The notes: generated by a model not told the origin, from the sequence alone. Shown: positions 8,155 through 17,128, counted from the first letter of the stretch. The stretch is 64,000 nucleotides of DNA from SIG603 sp963621245 (GCA_963621245.1 CAVFCW010000007.1:1-64000); one strand, 5' to 3'. A program made the numbers and translations.

Positions 8155-8572
8155 TGAGCATATTTTTCCTTTTTCTCATATAGTCCTCGAGAATGATAAC
8201 CGCCGCAACGGCGTCAACCACTGCTTTGCGCTTTTTTCCCCTTGTGTTGGTCACGTTGAGGTAATTGTGAGCCGTAACCGTGGTTCCTCTCTCGTCCTGC
8301 ATCTCGGTGGGAAGTCCCGTTTTTTCTTTCAGAAGCTCGGCAAAAGAAAGTGCGTTTTGTGCACTCTCTCCGAGTGAACCGTCCATATTTTTCGGCAGTC
8401 CCACAACTATAAGCTCGGGCTTTATTTCAAGTGCAAGAGCCGCTATTTCGTCTGCAAGTTTTTCTCTGTTATGCTCGTTAATAACCGTTACGGGCGAGGC
8501 GATCATCTCGCTTTTGTCGCATTTTGCAATTCCCGTTCTGGCTTTTCCGAGGTCAACGGACATAATTATCAT
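8147..8572 (-). CDS. ruvX: RuvX/YqgF RNase H-fold nuclease
   Basis: A 141-residue protein of the conserved YqgF family, annotated as a putative Holliday-junction resolvase and implicated in maturation of the 5-prime end of 16S rRNA. The first acidic residue lies in SVDLGKARTG (about residues 5-14), and the family signature VVGLPKNMDGS follows near residue 57. Length matches the family. The first ATG is preferred to the one three codons later, because AAGGAT lies at a suitable distance. It lies 4 bp after the histidine phosphatase gene. Confidence 0.93.
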   Translation of the reverse strand: MIIMSVDLGKARTGIAKCDKSEMIASPVTVINEHNREKLADEIAALALEIKPELIVVGLPKNMDGSLGESAQNALSFAELLKEKTGLPTEMQDERGTTVTAHNYLNVTNTRGKKRKAVVDAVAAVIILEDYMRKRKNMLNG

Positions 8573-8576
8573 AATT

Positions 8577-9242
8577 TTATCCTTTATTGTTCAAATTGAA
8601 GCTTACTCTCAGGTTCTTACCCGGTTTCCAATCGGGAATGTGAGACGCGTCGTTTAAATACTTTGCCTTAAATTCACCGTTTTCATATTCCCAGAGTGAA
8701 ACCGCCGTGTTCACGCCGATGTCAACATCGTTGAGCTTTTTCAAATCGTGATATTCAAGATAGCAGTTGAGCGTGCGAAGCGCCGCACCGTGAGACACAA
8801 TGACGATAGTCTCGCCGTCTGCCGCTTTTTTGAGAACACGCTCAAATCCCTCAGACATACGCTCATAGACCTCGCTCATTTTTTCTCCGTCGGGCGGATT
8901 AAAATCGTAGGCTCTCTCGTTCCAGCACTCTGCCTCGTAGGGGAAAATCTTAGGAATATCCTCCCAAGAGGTTTTCTCTATTTTTCCCGCGTTAATCTCT
9001 CGAAAATCTTCGTCTTTGATAATCTCGTTATCGTGAAAACGATTCACCGCCTCGGCAGTTTTTACCGCTCTGCCGAGGGGGCTTGTGTAAATATAATCGT
9101 ACTTAATGTTGCGAAAACGTACAGAGAGCAAATCAAGCTGAATTTTTCCGTTCTCCGATACGGGAGTATCGATAGAACCCTGAAAATATCTTGCCAAATT
9201 TCCCTCTGTCTGGCAATGTCTCACAAGGTAAATTTTTACCAC
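8577..9242 (-). CDS. Histidine phosphatase (phosphoglycerate-mutase-like) family protein
   Basis: A 221-residue broad-specificity phosphatase of the histidine phosphatase superfamily, acting through a phosphohistidine. The catalytic motif reads LVRHCQTEGN (His9), where the family usually has RHG; Arg8 and His9 are kept. The second catalytic histidine lies in VIVSHGAALR near residue 150. The gene overlaps pyrD by 7 bp and runs into ruvX after 4 bp, so it is part of the pyr transcript. Relatives act on phosphoserine, cobalamin precursors or nucleotides; the substrate here is open. Confidence 0.88.
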   Translation of the reverse strand: MVKIYLVRHCQTEGNLARYFQGSIDTPVSENGKIQLDLLSVRFRNIKYDYIYTSPLGRAVKTAEAVNRFHDNEIIKDEDFREINAGKIEKTSWEDIPKIFPYEAECWNERAYDFNPPDGEKMSEVYERMSEGFERVLKKAADGETIVIVSHGAALRTLNCYLEYHDLKKLNDVDIGVNTAVSLWEYENGEFKAKYLNDASHIPDWKPGKNLRVSFNLNNKG

Positions 9243-10147
9243 GGCTTAACGCCTCCGACAATCTCGTTAATTGATTTAATTCCTTTTGAATCGAGCCATT
9301 CGTTAAGACCCTTTGTAATCTTAAGCGGTGCGTAAGGATCGGTAAAAAGAACCGTGCCGATCTGAACTGCACTTGCGCCCGCAAGCATCATCTCGACAAC
9401 ATCCTGCCAGGTGGAAATTCCGCCAAGGCCGATAACGGGAATTTTAACCTTTGAGGCAACCTGCCACACCATTCTTATGGCAACAGGAAGCACGGCGGGG
9501 CCCGAAAGTCCGCCGGTGTTGTTTCTGATTATCGGTCTGCCTGTGTTTATATCTATTCTCATGCCCGTGAGGGTGTTTATGAGCGAAACGCAGTCTGCGC
9601 CCGCAGCCTCAGCGGCAAGAGCAGTCTCCGTTATATCGGTTACGTTAGGAGAAAGCTTAACCATGAGCGGTTTCTTTGTGTTCTTTCTCACGCCGCTTGT
9701 AATCTCGGTTACGCCCTCGACAGTTGTGCCGAACTGAGCGCCGCCCGCCTTTACGTTGGGGCAAGAGATGTTGAGCTCTATCATATCGACGTCGGTATTA
9801 TCAAGTCTTGCCGCAATTTCAAAATAATCCTCAGGGCAAGAACCGGCAATGTTAGCGATAATTCTCGTGTTCTGCTTTGCGAGCCACGGAAGATCGTTCT
9901 CGATAAAGTGGTCAACTCCCGGATTTTGAAGTCCGACTGCATTGAGCATTCCGCCCGTAGTCTCGGTTACTCTCGGTGCGGGGTTGCCGGGGCGTGCCTT
10001 TAAAGTGGTTCCCTTGCAAGAAATTCCGCCCAACTCGGAGAGCGGATAAAACTCGGAGTATTCTCTGCCGAATCCGAAGGTGCCCGATGCGGCAATGAGT
10101 GGATTAGCAAAATCCACTCCGCATACGTTAACTCTCAAATCTGCCAT
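9236..10147 (-). CDS. pyrD: Dihydroorotate dehydrogenase B, catalytic subunit
   Basis: A 303-residue FMN-containing TIM barrel that oxidises dihydroorotate to orotate, the fourth step of UMP synthesis. The catalytic base is Cys129 in ELNISCPNVKAGG, which marks class 1 enzymes; membrane-bound class 2 enzymes use serine. The substrate loop NAVGLQNPG lies at residues 69-77. Class 1B enzymes work as a complex with PyrK, encoded directly upstream (stop and start overlap as TGATG), so electrons pass to NAD. It overlaps the histidine phosphatase gene by 7 bp. Confidence 0.96.
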   Translation of the reverse strand: MADLRVNVCGVDFANPLIAASGTFGFGREYSEFYPLSELGGISCKGTTLKARPGNPAPRVTETTGGMLNAVGLQNPGVDHFIENDLPWLAKQNTRIIANIAGSCPEDYFEIAARLDNTDVDMIELNISCPNVKAGGAQFGTTVEGVTEITSGVRKNTKKPLMVKLSPNVTDITETALAAEAAGADCVSLINTLTGMRIDINTGRPIIRNNTGGLSGPAVLPVAIRMVWQVASKVKIPVIGLGGISTWQDVVEMMLAGASAVQIGTVLFTDPYAPLKITKGLNEWLDSKGIKSINEIVGGVKPW

Positions 10148-10914
10148 CAGTAAACCACCTTTCTGTAATCAAAAACGGGGCCGTCCTTGCAGACGTGACC
10201 GTTATACTCGTTGCCGTCCTCATCCTTAAGCTTAACGGCACAACCGAGGCATGCGCCTATTCCGCAAGCCATTCTCTCCTCGAGAGAAATCTGGCACTCA
10301 ATTCCCTTTTCCTCGGCAAACTTAGCAACAGCCTTGAGCATAGGAGTCGGGCCGCAAGCATAGATAATATCGGGGTTCTCGTCCTTAATCAAATCAATGA
10401 CAAGTCCGTGGTAGCCGTAAGAGCCGTCATCTGTTGCGATTCTCACGTCTGCGCCTGTTTTCTTGAAATCGTCCTCAAGAATTACAGCCTTTTTGTTTCT
10501 GAATCCGAGTGCGACAGTGGCATTTTCACCATAGAATTTAGCTGCCGCAAGAAGCGGAGGGACGCCTATTCCGCCGCCGACAAAAACAGCCTTTTTGTTC
10601 TTGTCCTCAAGCTTGAAGCCGTTTCCCAGCGGAGCGAGAACATCGAGCCACTGCTCTTTTTGATAATCAGCAAGCTGAGCCGTACCCGAACCTCTTATCT
10701 GGAAGACAAGGCGCAAAGTGCCTCTTTCGGGATTTGCATCGCAAATCGAAATGGGGCGTCTGAGCGTTCTGCCGGGAAGCAGAATGTGGGCGAACTGGCC
10801 CGGCTTTGCGGCTTTCGCAAACTCGGGGTAGAATATCTCAAAATCATAAATATTGTCGGGCACAAGCTCGTCAGCCCGAACAATCTTACAGTATTTTACA
10901 TCGTATTTTTTCAT
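10147..10914 (-). CDS. pyrK: Dihydroorotate dehydrogenase B, electron-transfer subunit
   Basis: A 255-residue iron-sulfur flavoprotein that carries electrons from PyrD to NAD. The FAD-binding motif RRPISICD lies at residues 52-59, a nucleotide-binding FVGGGIGVPP at 111-120, and a [2Fe-2S] site of Cys217, Cys222, Cys225 and Cys242 at the C-terminus. The ATG starting MKKYDVKYCK is chosen because the open frame upstream is a basic stretch unlike the family and overlaps pyrF. It lies 23 bp after pyrF and shares a base with the pyrD start. Confidence 0.95.
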   Translation of the reverse strand: MKKYDVKYCKIVRADELVPDNIYDFEIFYPEFAKAAKPGQFAHILLPGRTLRRPISICDANPERGTLRLVFQIRGSGTAQLADYQKEQWLDVLAPLGNGFKLEDKNKKAVFVGGGIGVPPLLAAAKFYGENATVALGFRNKKAVILEDDFKKTGADVRIATDDGSYGYHGLVIDLIKDENPDIIYACGPTPMLKAVAKFAEEKGIECQISLEERMACGIGACLGCAVKLKDEDGNEYNGHVCKDGPVFDYRKVVY

Positions 10915-10937
10915 AAGCTGCCTCTTCAACCGACCTA

Positions 10938-11873
10938 TCAAAGCTTGATTTCGCCTATTCTTGCGACAATCTCGTCTCTCATTCTTATTGCTTCGTTTCT
11001 TGCCGCCTTTGCAAAATCGTGAGGATCGAGTCCCTCTACCTTCTGCCATGCGCACATAATTCCTCTTGAGGAATTTACAATAGCGCCGAGACCGTTTTTG
11101 TCAAATCCGGGTGCAACATCGTCTGCCGCACCGCCCTGAGCGCCGTAACCGGGAACGAGGAAGAACGTGTGAGGCATTTTCTCACGAAGTTCGCCGAGCA
11201 TTGCGGGGTAGGTTGCGCCTACAACTGCGCCGACGCCGCTGTAGCCGTACTTTCCGGGAAGCTCCTCGCCCCACTTCTCGCACATCTCGCCCATCTGAGC
11301 GTAAACGGTGTTGCCGTTTTCAAGTTTCATATCCTGAAGCTCACCCGAGGATTTGTTTGAAGTTTTTGCGAGAACGAAAATTCCCTTGTCCTTTTCGGAG
11401 CAAACCTTTAGAAGCGGTTTGATTCCGTCAGAACCGAGATAACCGTTAACGGTGAGTGCGTCTGCATCGAATGCGGTAATCTTCTCGCCGAAAACATCGG
11501 TCTCACCGAGGTGAGCCGTTGCGTAAGCCTCCATGGTTGCGCCGATATCGTTTCTCTTTCCGTCGGTCATGACGAACATTCCCTTGCTCTTTGCATAAGC
11601 GATTGTCTCCTCGAGAACTCTCACGCCCTCAAAGCCGTACATCTCATAGTAAGCCGCCTGAGGCTTTACAGCGGGCACGATGTCGCAAAGCTCGTCAATG
11701 AGAGCCTTGTTGAATGTGAGAAGTGCCTCTGCGGCAGCTTTAAGGCTCTTGCCGTATTTTGCAGTGCAATCGTCAAGAATGTACTGCGGAATGTAAGCAA
11801 GCTTCGGGTCGAGACCTGCTACCGTGGGGTTCTGCATTTTTGCGATGTTTTCAATCATTCTGTCAAGGGACAT
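10938..11873 (-). CDS. pyrF: Orotidine 5-prime-phosphate decarboxylase
   Basis: A 311-residue enzyme of the longer (type 2) OMP decarboxylase group, which decarboxylates OMP to UMP. The catalytic Asp-Lys-Asp array is in DGKRNDIG (residues 104-111, Lys106), and the N-terminal NPTVAGLDP is typical. It lies between pyrC and pyrK. Orotate phosphoribosyltransferase (pyrE), aspartate carbamoyltransferase (pyrB) and carbamoyl phosphate synthase are not in the window, so the pathway is split between loci. Confidence 0.96.
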   Translation of the reverse strand: MSLDRMIENIAKMQNPTVAGLDPKLAYIPQYILDDCTAKYGKSLKAAAEALLTFNKALIDELCDIVPAVKPQAAYYEMYGFEGVRVLEETIAYAKSKGMFVMTDGKRNDIGATMEAYATAHLGETDVFGEKITAFDADALTVNGYLGSDGIKPLLKVCSEKDKGIFVLAKTSNKSSGELQDMKLENGNTVYAQMGEMCEKWGEELPGKYGYSGVGAVVGATYPAMLGELREKMPHTFFLVPGYGAQGGAADDVAPGFDKNGLGAIVNSSRGIMCAWQKVEGLDPHDFAKAARNEAIRMRDEIVARIGEIKL

Positions 11874-11917
11874 ATTATACCTCCGTGATGTGTTTGGTGT
11901 TCTTTCGTTCTTTTGTA

Positions 11918-13195
11918 TTATTTATCTTCAAAAACAATTTTACCGCCGAGAACGGTATATTTTACCTTTGAAGTCAATGTCATATTTTTGAGTACGGCAT
12001 TTTTAGATTTTCCGTGAAGCTTGTTCACGTCCACCGTCCACTCCTCGTTTTCGTCAAAGAGGACTATATCGGCAAGCTTGCCTTTTTCGAGAACTCCGCC
12101 CTCGATTCCGAGTATTCTTGCGGGGTTCACACTCATAAGCTCGATAAGCTTGTTAAGAGAAATTTCTCCCGTCTTTACGAGTGCCGTGTACGATCCGGAG
12201 AAGCTTGTCTCCATGCCGATAGAGCCGTTCGGTGCGCCCACAAAATCGGATTTTTCCTCGACCGAGTGCGGTGCGTGGTCTGTAATAATGCACGAGAGCG
12301 TGCCGTCCTTTATCGCCTCGATTATGGCGCGTCTGTCTTTCTCTGCACGAAGCGGCGGATTCATGCGGTAGTCTGCGTCTTTTCTTCTCAGTTCTTCATC
12401 GGTTAAAAGAAGATAGTGCGCGGCGGTTTCGCCCGTAACCTTTACGCCTCTTCTCTGTGCGTCACGTATGAGAGCGCATGCGCCCTCGGTGCTCACGTGG
12501 CAAATGTGAACAGGCAGACCGTAAGCGGCGGCAACAGCAATCTCTCTTGCCGTTCCGCTGTCTTCGGCGGCATTGGGAACGCCCCTCAAGCCGAGTTCTG
12601 CGCTCACTTCGCCCTCGTTCATAGTCCACTTCTTTGCAAGATAGAGATCCTCGCAGTGGCAAGTGAGAGTCATGTTAAGCTCGTTTGCCATTTTCATAGC
12701 CTCAACAAGGCAAGATGTATCGACAACTGGTCTGCCGTCATCCGAAAGTGCAATCGCCCCAGCCTCTTTGAGCGCCTTAATGTCCGTAAGTTCAAATCCG
12801 CCGAGATCCTTTGTAACGGCACCCGTCACGTAAACTCTCGCCTTGGCGTTTTTGGCTTTATCGAGAATATAGTGGACAACTTCTGGGGAATCCGTGACGG
12901 GCTTGGTGTTCGGCATAGCCAAAAGCGAAGTAACTCCGCCGGCAGCCGCCGCATGGCATCCCGTGATTATGTCCTCTTTGTAAGTTAGACCCGGATCTCT
13001 CAGATGAACATGCATATCGACGAATCCGGGGGATGCGACAAGTCCGCTCGCGTCAATGGTTTCATCGGCTGTTTTATCTGTCTCTCCCTTAGCAATTTCG
13101 AAAATTTTATCGTTTTCGCAAAGGATATATCCGAAGAAATCCTCGTTCTTTGCGGGATTTATTATGTGTGCGTTTTTAATAAGAAGCGTACTCAA
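11918..13195 (-). CDS. pyrC: Dihydroorotase, class I
   Basis: A 425-residue zinc amidohydrolase that interconverts carbamoyl-aspartate and dihydroorotate. The metal-binding DMHVHLRDPG lies at residues 60-69 (His62, His64), further ligands lie in HCED and HICHVSTEG, and the catalytic aspartate in ITDHAPHS. Length fits the class I group found in Firmicutes. The gene starts 22 bp after the DUF218 gene, with no promoter or pyr attenuator between them, so the upstream promoter probably drives the whole pyr operon. Confidence 0.96.
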   Translation of the reverse strand: MSTLLIKNAHIINPAKNEDFFGYILCENDKIFEIAKGETDKTADETIDASGLVASPGFVDMHVHLRDPGLTYKEDIITGCHAAAAGGVTSLLAMPNTKPVTDSPEVVHYILDKAKNAKARVYVTGAVTKDLGGFELTDIKALKEAGAIALSDDGRPVVDTSCLVEAMKMANELNMTLTCHCEDLYLAKKWTMNEGEVSAELGLRGVPNAAEDSGTAREIAVAAAYGLPVHICHVSTEGACALIRDAQRRGVKVTGETAAHYLLLTDEELRRKDADYRMNPPLRAEKDRRAIIEAIKDGTLSCIITDHAPHSVEEKSDFVGAPNGSIGMETSFSGSYTALVKTGEISLNKLIELMSVNPARILGIEGGVLEKGKLADIVLFDENEEWTVDVNKLHGKSKNAVLKNMTLTSKVKYTVLGGKIVFEDK

Positions 13196-13217
13196 ATTTA
13201 ACCTCTCAAATCAACAA

Positions 13218-14543
13218 TCAAACAAGTTTTGTTATGTAATATTTCGTTATTGCAAGAACCTCACGGCTGTAATATGTCGGCAAAAGCCAAACATTCGTCT
13301 TGCACGGCAGGCAGTAAACGGTGTAGCCGAGGTCTTTTGCCTGGCTTGACGCTCTGAACATATGGAACGACTGCGTGACAAGAACTATCGAGTTGCCGAG
13401 ATTATTTTCTGACATAATCGTCTTTGAATAGCTTAGATTTTCCTCTGTTGAGGTGCTCTTGTCCTCGGTTAAAATTCTCTCCTCTTTAATTCCCTGATCG
13501 ACAAGGTAATTTTTGGCGGCGCTTGCCTCGCTCCACGGCTCGTCCGAACCCTGTCCGCCCGTAACGATAACCTTGGTGCTCGGGTTTTTGGAGAGATAAG
13601 TTATAGCCGTGTTAAGCCTGTTCTGAAGCGCAACGGAAACGCCCGACTGATAAACCTTTGCTCCCAAAACGATAACTGTTGAGTTGTCGTCGGGTTCGCT
13701 TGTATCAACGGATACCATCTGGAAGGTGATGAATCCGAGCCAGCACACGCACAAAAGGAATACCACGGAAACCACATGCCAAAGCACGCTCAAAACCCTC
13801 CTCTCGCCGTCGTTTGTCAAAATTCTCTTTATGTTAACGTGCACGATGAGCAAAGCAAGAAAAGCTATCGCAATTATCGATGTCACCGTGAAATAATTTT
13901 TTACTATCGGAATTAAGAAAAAGACTATTCCGAGTCCCGCAAGTGTGGAAATGATTATTCTAAGAGCAAGTGCAAATCCCGACGGTCTTACTTCCTGACG
14001 CGGGCTTATCTGATATGGATTGGAGTAAGAATACTGAGGATTTTTCCTCTCCGTCTGCTGTGCCCTCGGCTGAGTAGGTGCGGCATGTTGTGCAGCTCTT
14101 TGCTGAGGCTTTGGCTGAGTAGGTGCTGCGTGCTGTGCGGCTCTTTGCTGTGGCTTAGGCTGAGAAGGCGCTGCGTGCTGTGCAACTCTTTGCTGTGGTT
14201 TAGGCTGAGAAGGTGCCGCATGCTGTGCAACTCTTTGCTGTGGCTGCGGTTTTGGCTGAGACGACTGAGCCGACTTTTGCACATTCTGTGCGGGAGCCGA
14301 AACGGGCTTTTGCACTTGTTTTGCCTGTGGAGCCTGAGCAGTATTAACAGTCTTAGCTGTAAAAGACGGTTCTGAAGTCTGCGGCTGAGTTTTTTGAGCC
14401 GCAGTATTCTTCGGCACTATCTCGTTCTCGTCAAACTTGTATTCCATGCTGTCCTGATATCTTGATGCTCTCGGACTTTTTGAAGCAGAGCTTTTTCCCT
14501 GATAATATGTTCCGCCTGCGTGACGGGGCTTGTACTTAGCCAT
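13218..14543 (-). CDS. DUF218 (YdcF/SanA-type) membrane protein with Q/A/P-rich repeats
   Basis: A 441-residue envelope protein. The first 175 or so residues are a low-complexity, Gln/Ala/Pro/Lys-rich region with four near-identical 15-residue repeats (QQRVAQHAAPSQPKP type). Three hydrophobic segments follow at about 190-285, then a C-terminal DUF218 domain with VIVLGA, VTGGQG, SEASA and TSTEENL. DUF218 proteins such as SanA and YdcF are linked to envelope integrity and are thought to act on nucleotide or lipid-linked substrates; the reaction is unproven. The ATG with GGAGGAATT upstream is chosen over an earlier in-frame start. It leads the pyr operon. Confidence 0.85.
   Translation of the reverse strand: MAKYKPRHAGGTYYQGKSSASKSPRASRYQDSMEYKFDENEIVPKNTAAQKTQPQTSEPSFTAKTVNTAQAPQAKQVQKPVSAPAQNVQKSAQSSQPKPQPQQRVAQHAAPSQPKPQQRVAQHAAPSQPKPQQRAAQHAAPTQPKPQQRAAQHAAPTQPRAQQTERKNPQYSYSNPYQISPRQEVRPSGFALALRIIISTLAGLGIVFFLIPIVKNYFTVTSIIAIAFLALLIVHVNIKRILTNDGERRVLSVLWHVVSVVFLLCVCWLGFITFQMVSVDTSEPDDNSTVIVLGAKVYQSGVSVALQNRLNTAITYLSKNPSTKVIVTGGQGSDEPWSEASAAKNYLVDQGIKEERILTEDKSTSTEENLSYSKTIMSENNLGNSIVLVTQSFHMFRASSQAKDLGYTVYCLPCKTNVWLLPTYYSREVLAITKYYITKLV
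14068..14260 (-). repeat. 45-bp tandem repeats within the DUF218 gene
   Basis: Units begin at 14068, 14113, 14158 and 14203, with a partial, slightly expanded unit to 14260. They encode the 15-residue Gln/Ala/Pro repeats. The nucleotide copies are nearly the same, so the copy number is likely to vary between strains. Confidence 0.9.
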
Positions 14544-14607
14544 ATGAATTCCTCCGATACCCTCAATTAACGGCACTGCCGCTTGTTTTTATGTATAGTT
14601 CAAATTG

Positions 14608-14636
14608 ATTATACAAAATTAGCCTCTTAACTTCAA
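14608..14636 (-). promoter_or_regulatory. Sigma-A promoter of the DUF218-pyr operon
   Basis: TTGAAG (14631-14636), a 17-nt spacer ending in TG-type context, and a consensus TATAAT (14608-14613) on the minus strand. The leader of about 60 nt has only a short CGGC/GCCG hairpin and no terminator, so no PyrR-type attenuator is visible. Confidence 0.8.
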
Positions 14637-14665
14637 GCTTTTTCCGATGGTTAATGACTTTACGG

Positions 14666-14694
14666 CAAAAAATCGGGAGCAAAATGCCCCCGAT
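14666..14694 (-). terminator. Intrinsic terminator of serC-serA
   Basis: A 9-bp stem ATCGGGGGC/GCTCCCGAT (one G-U pair) with a 5-nt loop and a T run on the minus strand, directly after the serA stop codon. Confidence 0.92.
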
Positions 14695-14704
14695 AAATTC
14701 ATTA

Positions 14705-15871
14705 TTATTTGAGAAGTCTGACTTTGATAACTCCGTCTACAGCCGTAAGCTTGTCGGCAAGCTCCTCGGGGAGTTCATCGTCAAAATCGAGAAGAGTATA
14801 AGCTATCTCTCCCCTTGATTTGTTAACGAGGTTCTCAATGTTGTAGCCGTCGTGAGATACAAACTCGGTAAGCTTGGAGAGCATGCCGGGCTTGTTTGCG
14901 TGGAGTATGCAAAGTCTCGAGCCGTCCGCCCTTGCAAAGGAGACATTCGGAAGGTTTACGGAATTTGTGATGTTACCGTTCTCGATGTAATCGATCGTCT
15001 GATGAGCCGCCATAACGGAGCAGTTCTCATCGGCTTCGGGAGTTCCCGCGCCCAAGTGCGGTGTGAAAACAACATTCGGATGCTTCATCTGTGCTGGCGT
15101 CGGGAAGTCTGTTGCAAAAGCCTTGATTTTTCCGCTTTCGAGAGCCTCAAGAACGGCTTCATTATCAAGAACCTGTCCTCTTGCGTAGTTAACGAGATAA
15201 ACCCCGTCCTTCATCTTGTCGATTGCCGCCTTGCCGACAAACTCCTTGTTCTGTGCGTTGAAAGGAATATGAACGGATACAATGTCCGACTTCTCATAAA
15301 CCTCGTCAACATCGGGAACAAAGTTTACGATGCTCTTTAAATCGCTCACCTTGTGATTTGAAAGATACGGATCGTAACCGATAACAGTCATGCCTAAATC
15401 GTGGCAAGCCTTTGCAACTCTCGAACCGATTGCGCCAAGACCCAAAATGCCGATTGTCTTGCCCAAAAGTTCGGGGCCACGGAAAGCCTCCTTGCCCTTT
15501 TCTACGGTTTTGCCCGCTTCAACCTCTTCGTCGGGAAGAGAGTGAACCCACTCCTGAGCCTTGAAACCGTTTCTCATTGCCATGATAAGTGCGGCAATTG
15601 TGAGTTCCTTAACGGCGTTTGCGTTTCCGCCGGGGCAGTTAAATACGCAAACTCCCTTTTTTGTGAGCTCCGCAACGGGAATTGTGTTAACACCTGCGCC
15701 GATTCTCGTGATGCACTTGAGATTATCGCCGAAATTCTCTTTGTGAAGCGGAGTGGAATGAACGAGTATTGCGTCGGGATTTGTGAAATCGGGAGAAATC
15801 ACGTAGTCTTTCTCCTCGAGAATTACCGAACCTTTTTTTGCAACGTTGTCATAAGTTTTTACCTGGTACAT
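14705..15871 (-). CDS. serA: D-3-phosphoglycerate dehydrogenase with ACT domain
   Basis: A 388-residue NAD-dependent enzyme that oxidises 3-phosphoglycerate to 3-phosphohydroxypyruvate, the first step of serine synthesis. The Rossmann motif GLGAIGSRVA starts at residue 144, and the catalytic Arg, Glu and His lie in NYARGQVLD, the following acidic stretch and TPHLGAGTPE. A C-terminal ACT domain (about 315-388) probably binds serine for feedback control. The ATG of MYQVKTYD with AAAGGAAA upstream is chosen; the frame extends 21 codons further, into serC. The gene follows serC by 46 bp. No phosphoserine phosphatase gene is nearby. Confidence 0.95.
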   Translation of the reverse strand: MYQVKTYDNVAKKGSVILEEKDYVISPDFTNPDAILVHSTPLHKENFGDNLKCITRIGAGVNTIPVAELTKKGVCVFNCPGGNANAVKELTIAALIMAMRNGFKAQEWVHSLPDEEVEAGKTVEKGKEAFRGPELLGKTIGILGLGAIGSRVAKACHDLGMTVIGYDPYLSNHKVSDLKSIVNFVPDVDEVYEKSDIVSVHIPFNAQNKEFVGKAAIDKMKDGVYLVNYARGQVLDNEAVLEALESGKIKAFATDFPTPAQMKHPNVVFTPHLGAGTPEADENCSVMAAHQTIDYIENGNITNSVNLPNVSFARADGSRLCILHANKPGMLSKLTEFVSHDGYNIENLVNKSRGEIAYTLLDFDDELPEELADKLTAVDGVIKVRLLK

Positions 15872-15917
15872 TTTAATCGTTTCCTTTCTTTTTTGGGCGT
15901 ATGCTCTTTGTCTTTTA

Positions 15918-17042
15918 TTAAAAATTAAGTTCAAATTTTTTCATGAGGTCAACAAGCTTTTCGACTCCCTCTTTCGGCATACCGTTATAAATGCTTGCAC
16001 GGCATCCGCCGACTGAGCGGTGACCCTTTAGGTTAATCATTCCGTTATCCTTGCAAAGCTTCAAGAAGTCCTCTGTGGACTGCTTGTCGGGCAAGGTGAA
16101 CGTGACGTTCATAATCGAGCGGTCGATTTTGTTGACGGGATTGTTAAATACTTTCGAGTTGTCTATAAAATCGTAAAGCATGGAAGATTTCTCGATGTTT
16201 ATCTTCTCCATCTGGGCAACGCCACCCATTTTTTCAACCCACTCGTACATAAGACCCGCCATATAAATCGAGAATGTCGGCGGTGTGTTATACATGGAAT
16301 CGTGCTCGGCGGCAACCTTGTAGCGAAGCATTATCGGAACAACCTTATCGATTTCGTTCTCAAGAAGATCTTTTCTTATGATGACTACCGCAAGACCGGC
16401 AGGCCCCATATTCTTCTGAGCGCCGGCATAGATAAGTCCGTGTTTTTTTACGTCTATCTGCTTGCCGATGATTGCGCTTGACCAGTCGGCTACAAGCGGA
16501 ATCTTTGAATTTTCTCCACCTGACGGCAAAACCGACTTCGGTAAAACACGCTCGTAGTCGTTGAATGCCACGCCGAAAATCGTGTTGTTTCCCGTTATGT
16601 GAAGGAATTTAGCGTCACTCGGAAGCTCTCTGCAAACTGGAATGTGAGAATAATTATCCGCCTTTGAGGAAGCGACATAAACCGCATTGCCCCATCTGTC
16701 GCCCTCTTCTTTTGCTTTGGTGGCAAACTGACCCGTCTGCATGTAGCAGAATGTGTCGCCCTGTTTGCCCAAATTCATGGGAATCATAGAAAATTGGGTG
16801 GTTGCGCCGCCCTGCATGAAAAGCACCTCGTAATTATCGGGGATTTCCATAATTCTTTTAAGCGTTCCCTTTGTCCTTGCGAGAATTTCTTCAAAGGCGG
16901 GCGTTCTGTGGCTCATTTCCATCACGGAGCAACCCGCTCCGGGATAGCAAAGAAGCTCGTTTTGTGCCTTTTCGAGAACCTCAAGCGGCATCATGCTCGG
17001 GCCCGCCGAAAAGTTGTAGACTCTTTCTAATTCTCCGTTCAT
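15918..17042 (-). CDS. serC: Phosphoserine aminotransferase
   Basis: A 374-residue PLP-dependent class V aminotransferase that converts 3-phosphohydroxypyruvate and glutamate to phosphoserine. The N-terminus VYNFSAGPSMMP, the GGATTQF loop (79-84) and the PLP-binding Lys210 in AGAQKN are typical of SerC. The ATG has AGGAGAG upstream. The gene is first of the serC-serA pair and is preceded by a terminator and a serine-rich leader peptide, so its transcription is probably attenuated according to seryl-tRNA supply. Confidence 0.96.
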   Translation of the reverse strand: MNGELERVYNFSAGPSMMPLEVLEKAQNELLCYPGAGCSVMEMSHRTPAFEEILARTKGTLKRIMEIPDNYEVLFMQGGATTQFSMIPMNLGKQGDTFCYMQTGQFATKAKEEGDRWGNAVYVASSKADNYSHIPVCRELPSDAKFLHITGNNTIFGVAFNDYERVLPKSVLPSGGENSKIPLVADWSSAIIGKQIDVKKHGLIYAGAQKNMGPAGLAVVIIRKDLLENEIDKVVPIMLRYKVAAEHDSMYNTPPTFSIYMAGLMYEWVEKMGGVAQMEKINIEKSSMLYDFIDNSKVFNNPVNKIDRSIMNVTFTLPDKQSTEDFLKLCKDNGMINLKGHRSVGGCRASIYNGMPKEGVEKLVDLMKKFELNF

Positions 17043-17064
17043 TTTTTACTCTCCTAAACAAAAC

Positions 17065-17092
17065 AAAAAACCGAGGGGCATTCGCCTCTCGG
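17065..17092 (-). terminator. Attenuator terminator upstream of serC
   Basis: On the minus strand the arms CCGAGAGGC (17092-17084) and GCCCCTCGG (17079-17071) flank a GAAT loop (one A-C mismatch), followed by TTTTTT. It lies after the leader peptide and 22 bp before the serC ATG, so it can only act as a conditional terminator. A competing pairing is possible: GCGCAT at 17106-17101 matches ATGCCC at 17081-17076, inside the terminator's 3-prime arm, with one mismatch. Confidence 0.85.
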
Positions 17093-17128
17093 TGGTTTAC
17101 ATGCGCAGTTTGCATTTTCCCGAAAAGC

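Noticed and set aside
10195..11022. Plus-strand frame of 275 codons opposite pyrK
   Set aside because: It is a shadow of pyrK, with a clear family match on the minus strand and no ribosome binding site on the plus strand.
10915..11055. Longer N-terminus for PyrK
   Set aside because: The added 47 residues are basic and overlap the end of pyrF; the family starts at the ATG at 10914.
14544..14607. PyrR-dependent attenuator before the pyr operon
   Set aside because: The leader has only a short hairpin without a T run and no PyrR-binding loop that I can recognise.
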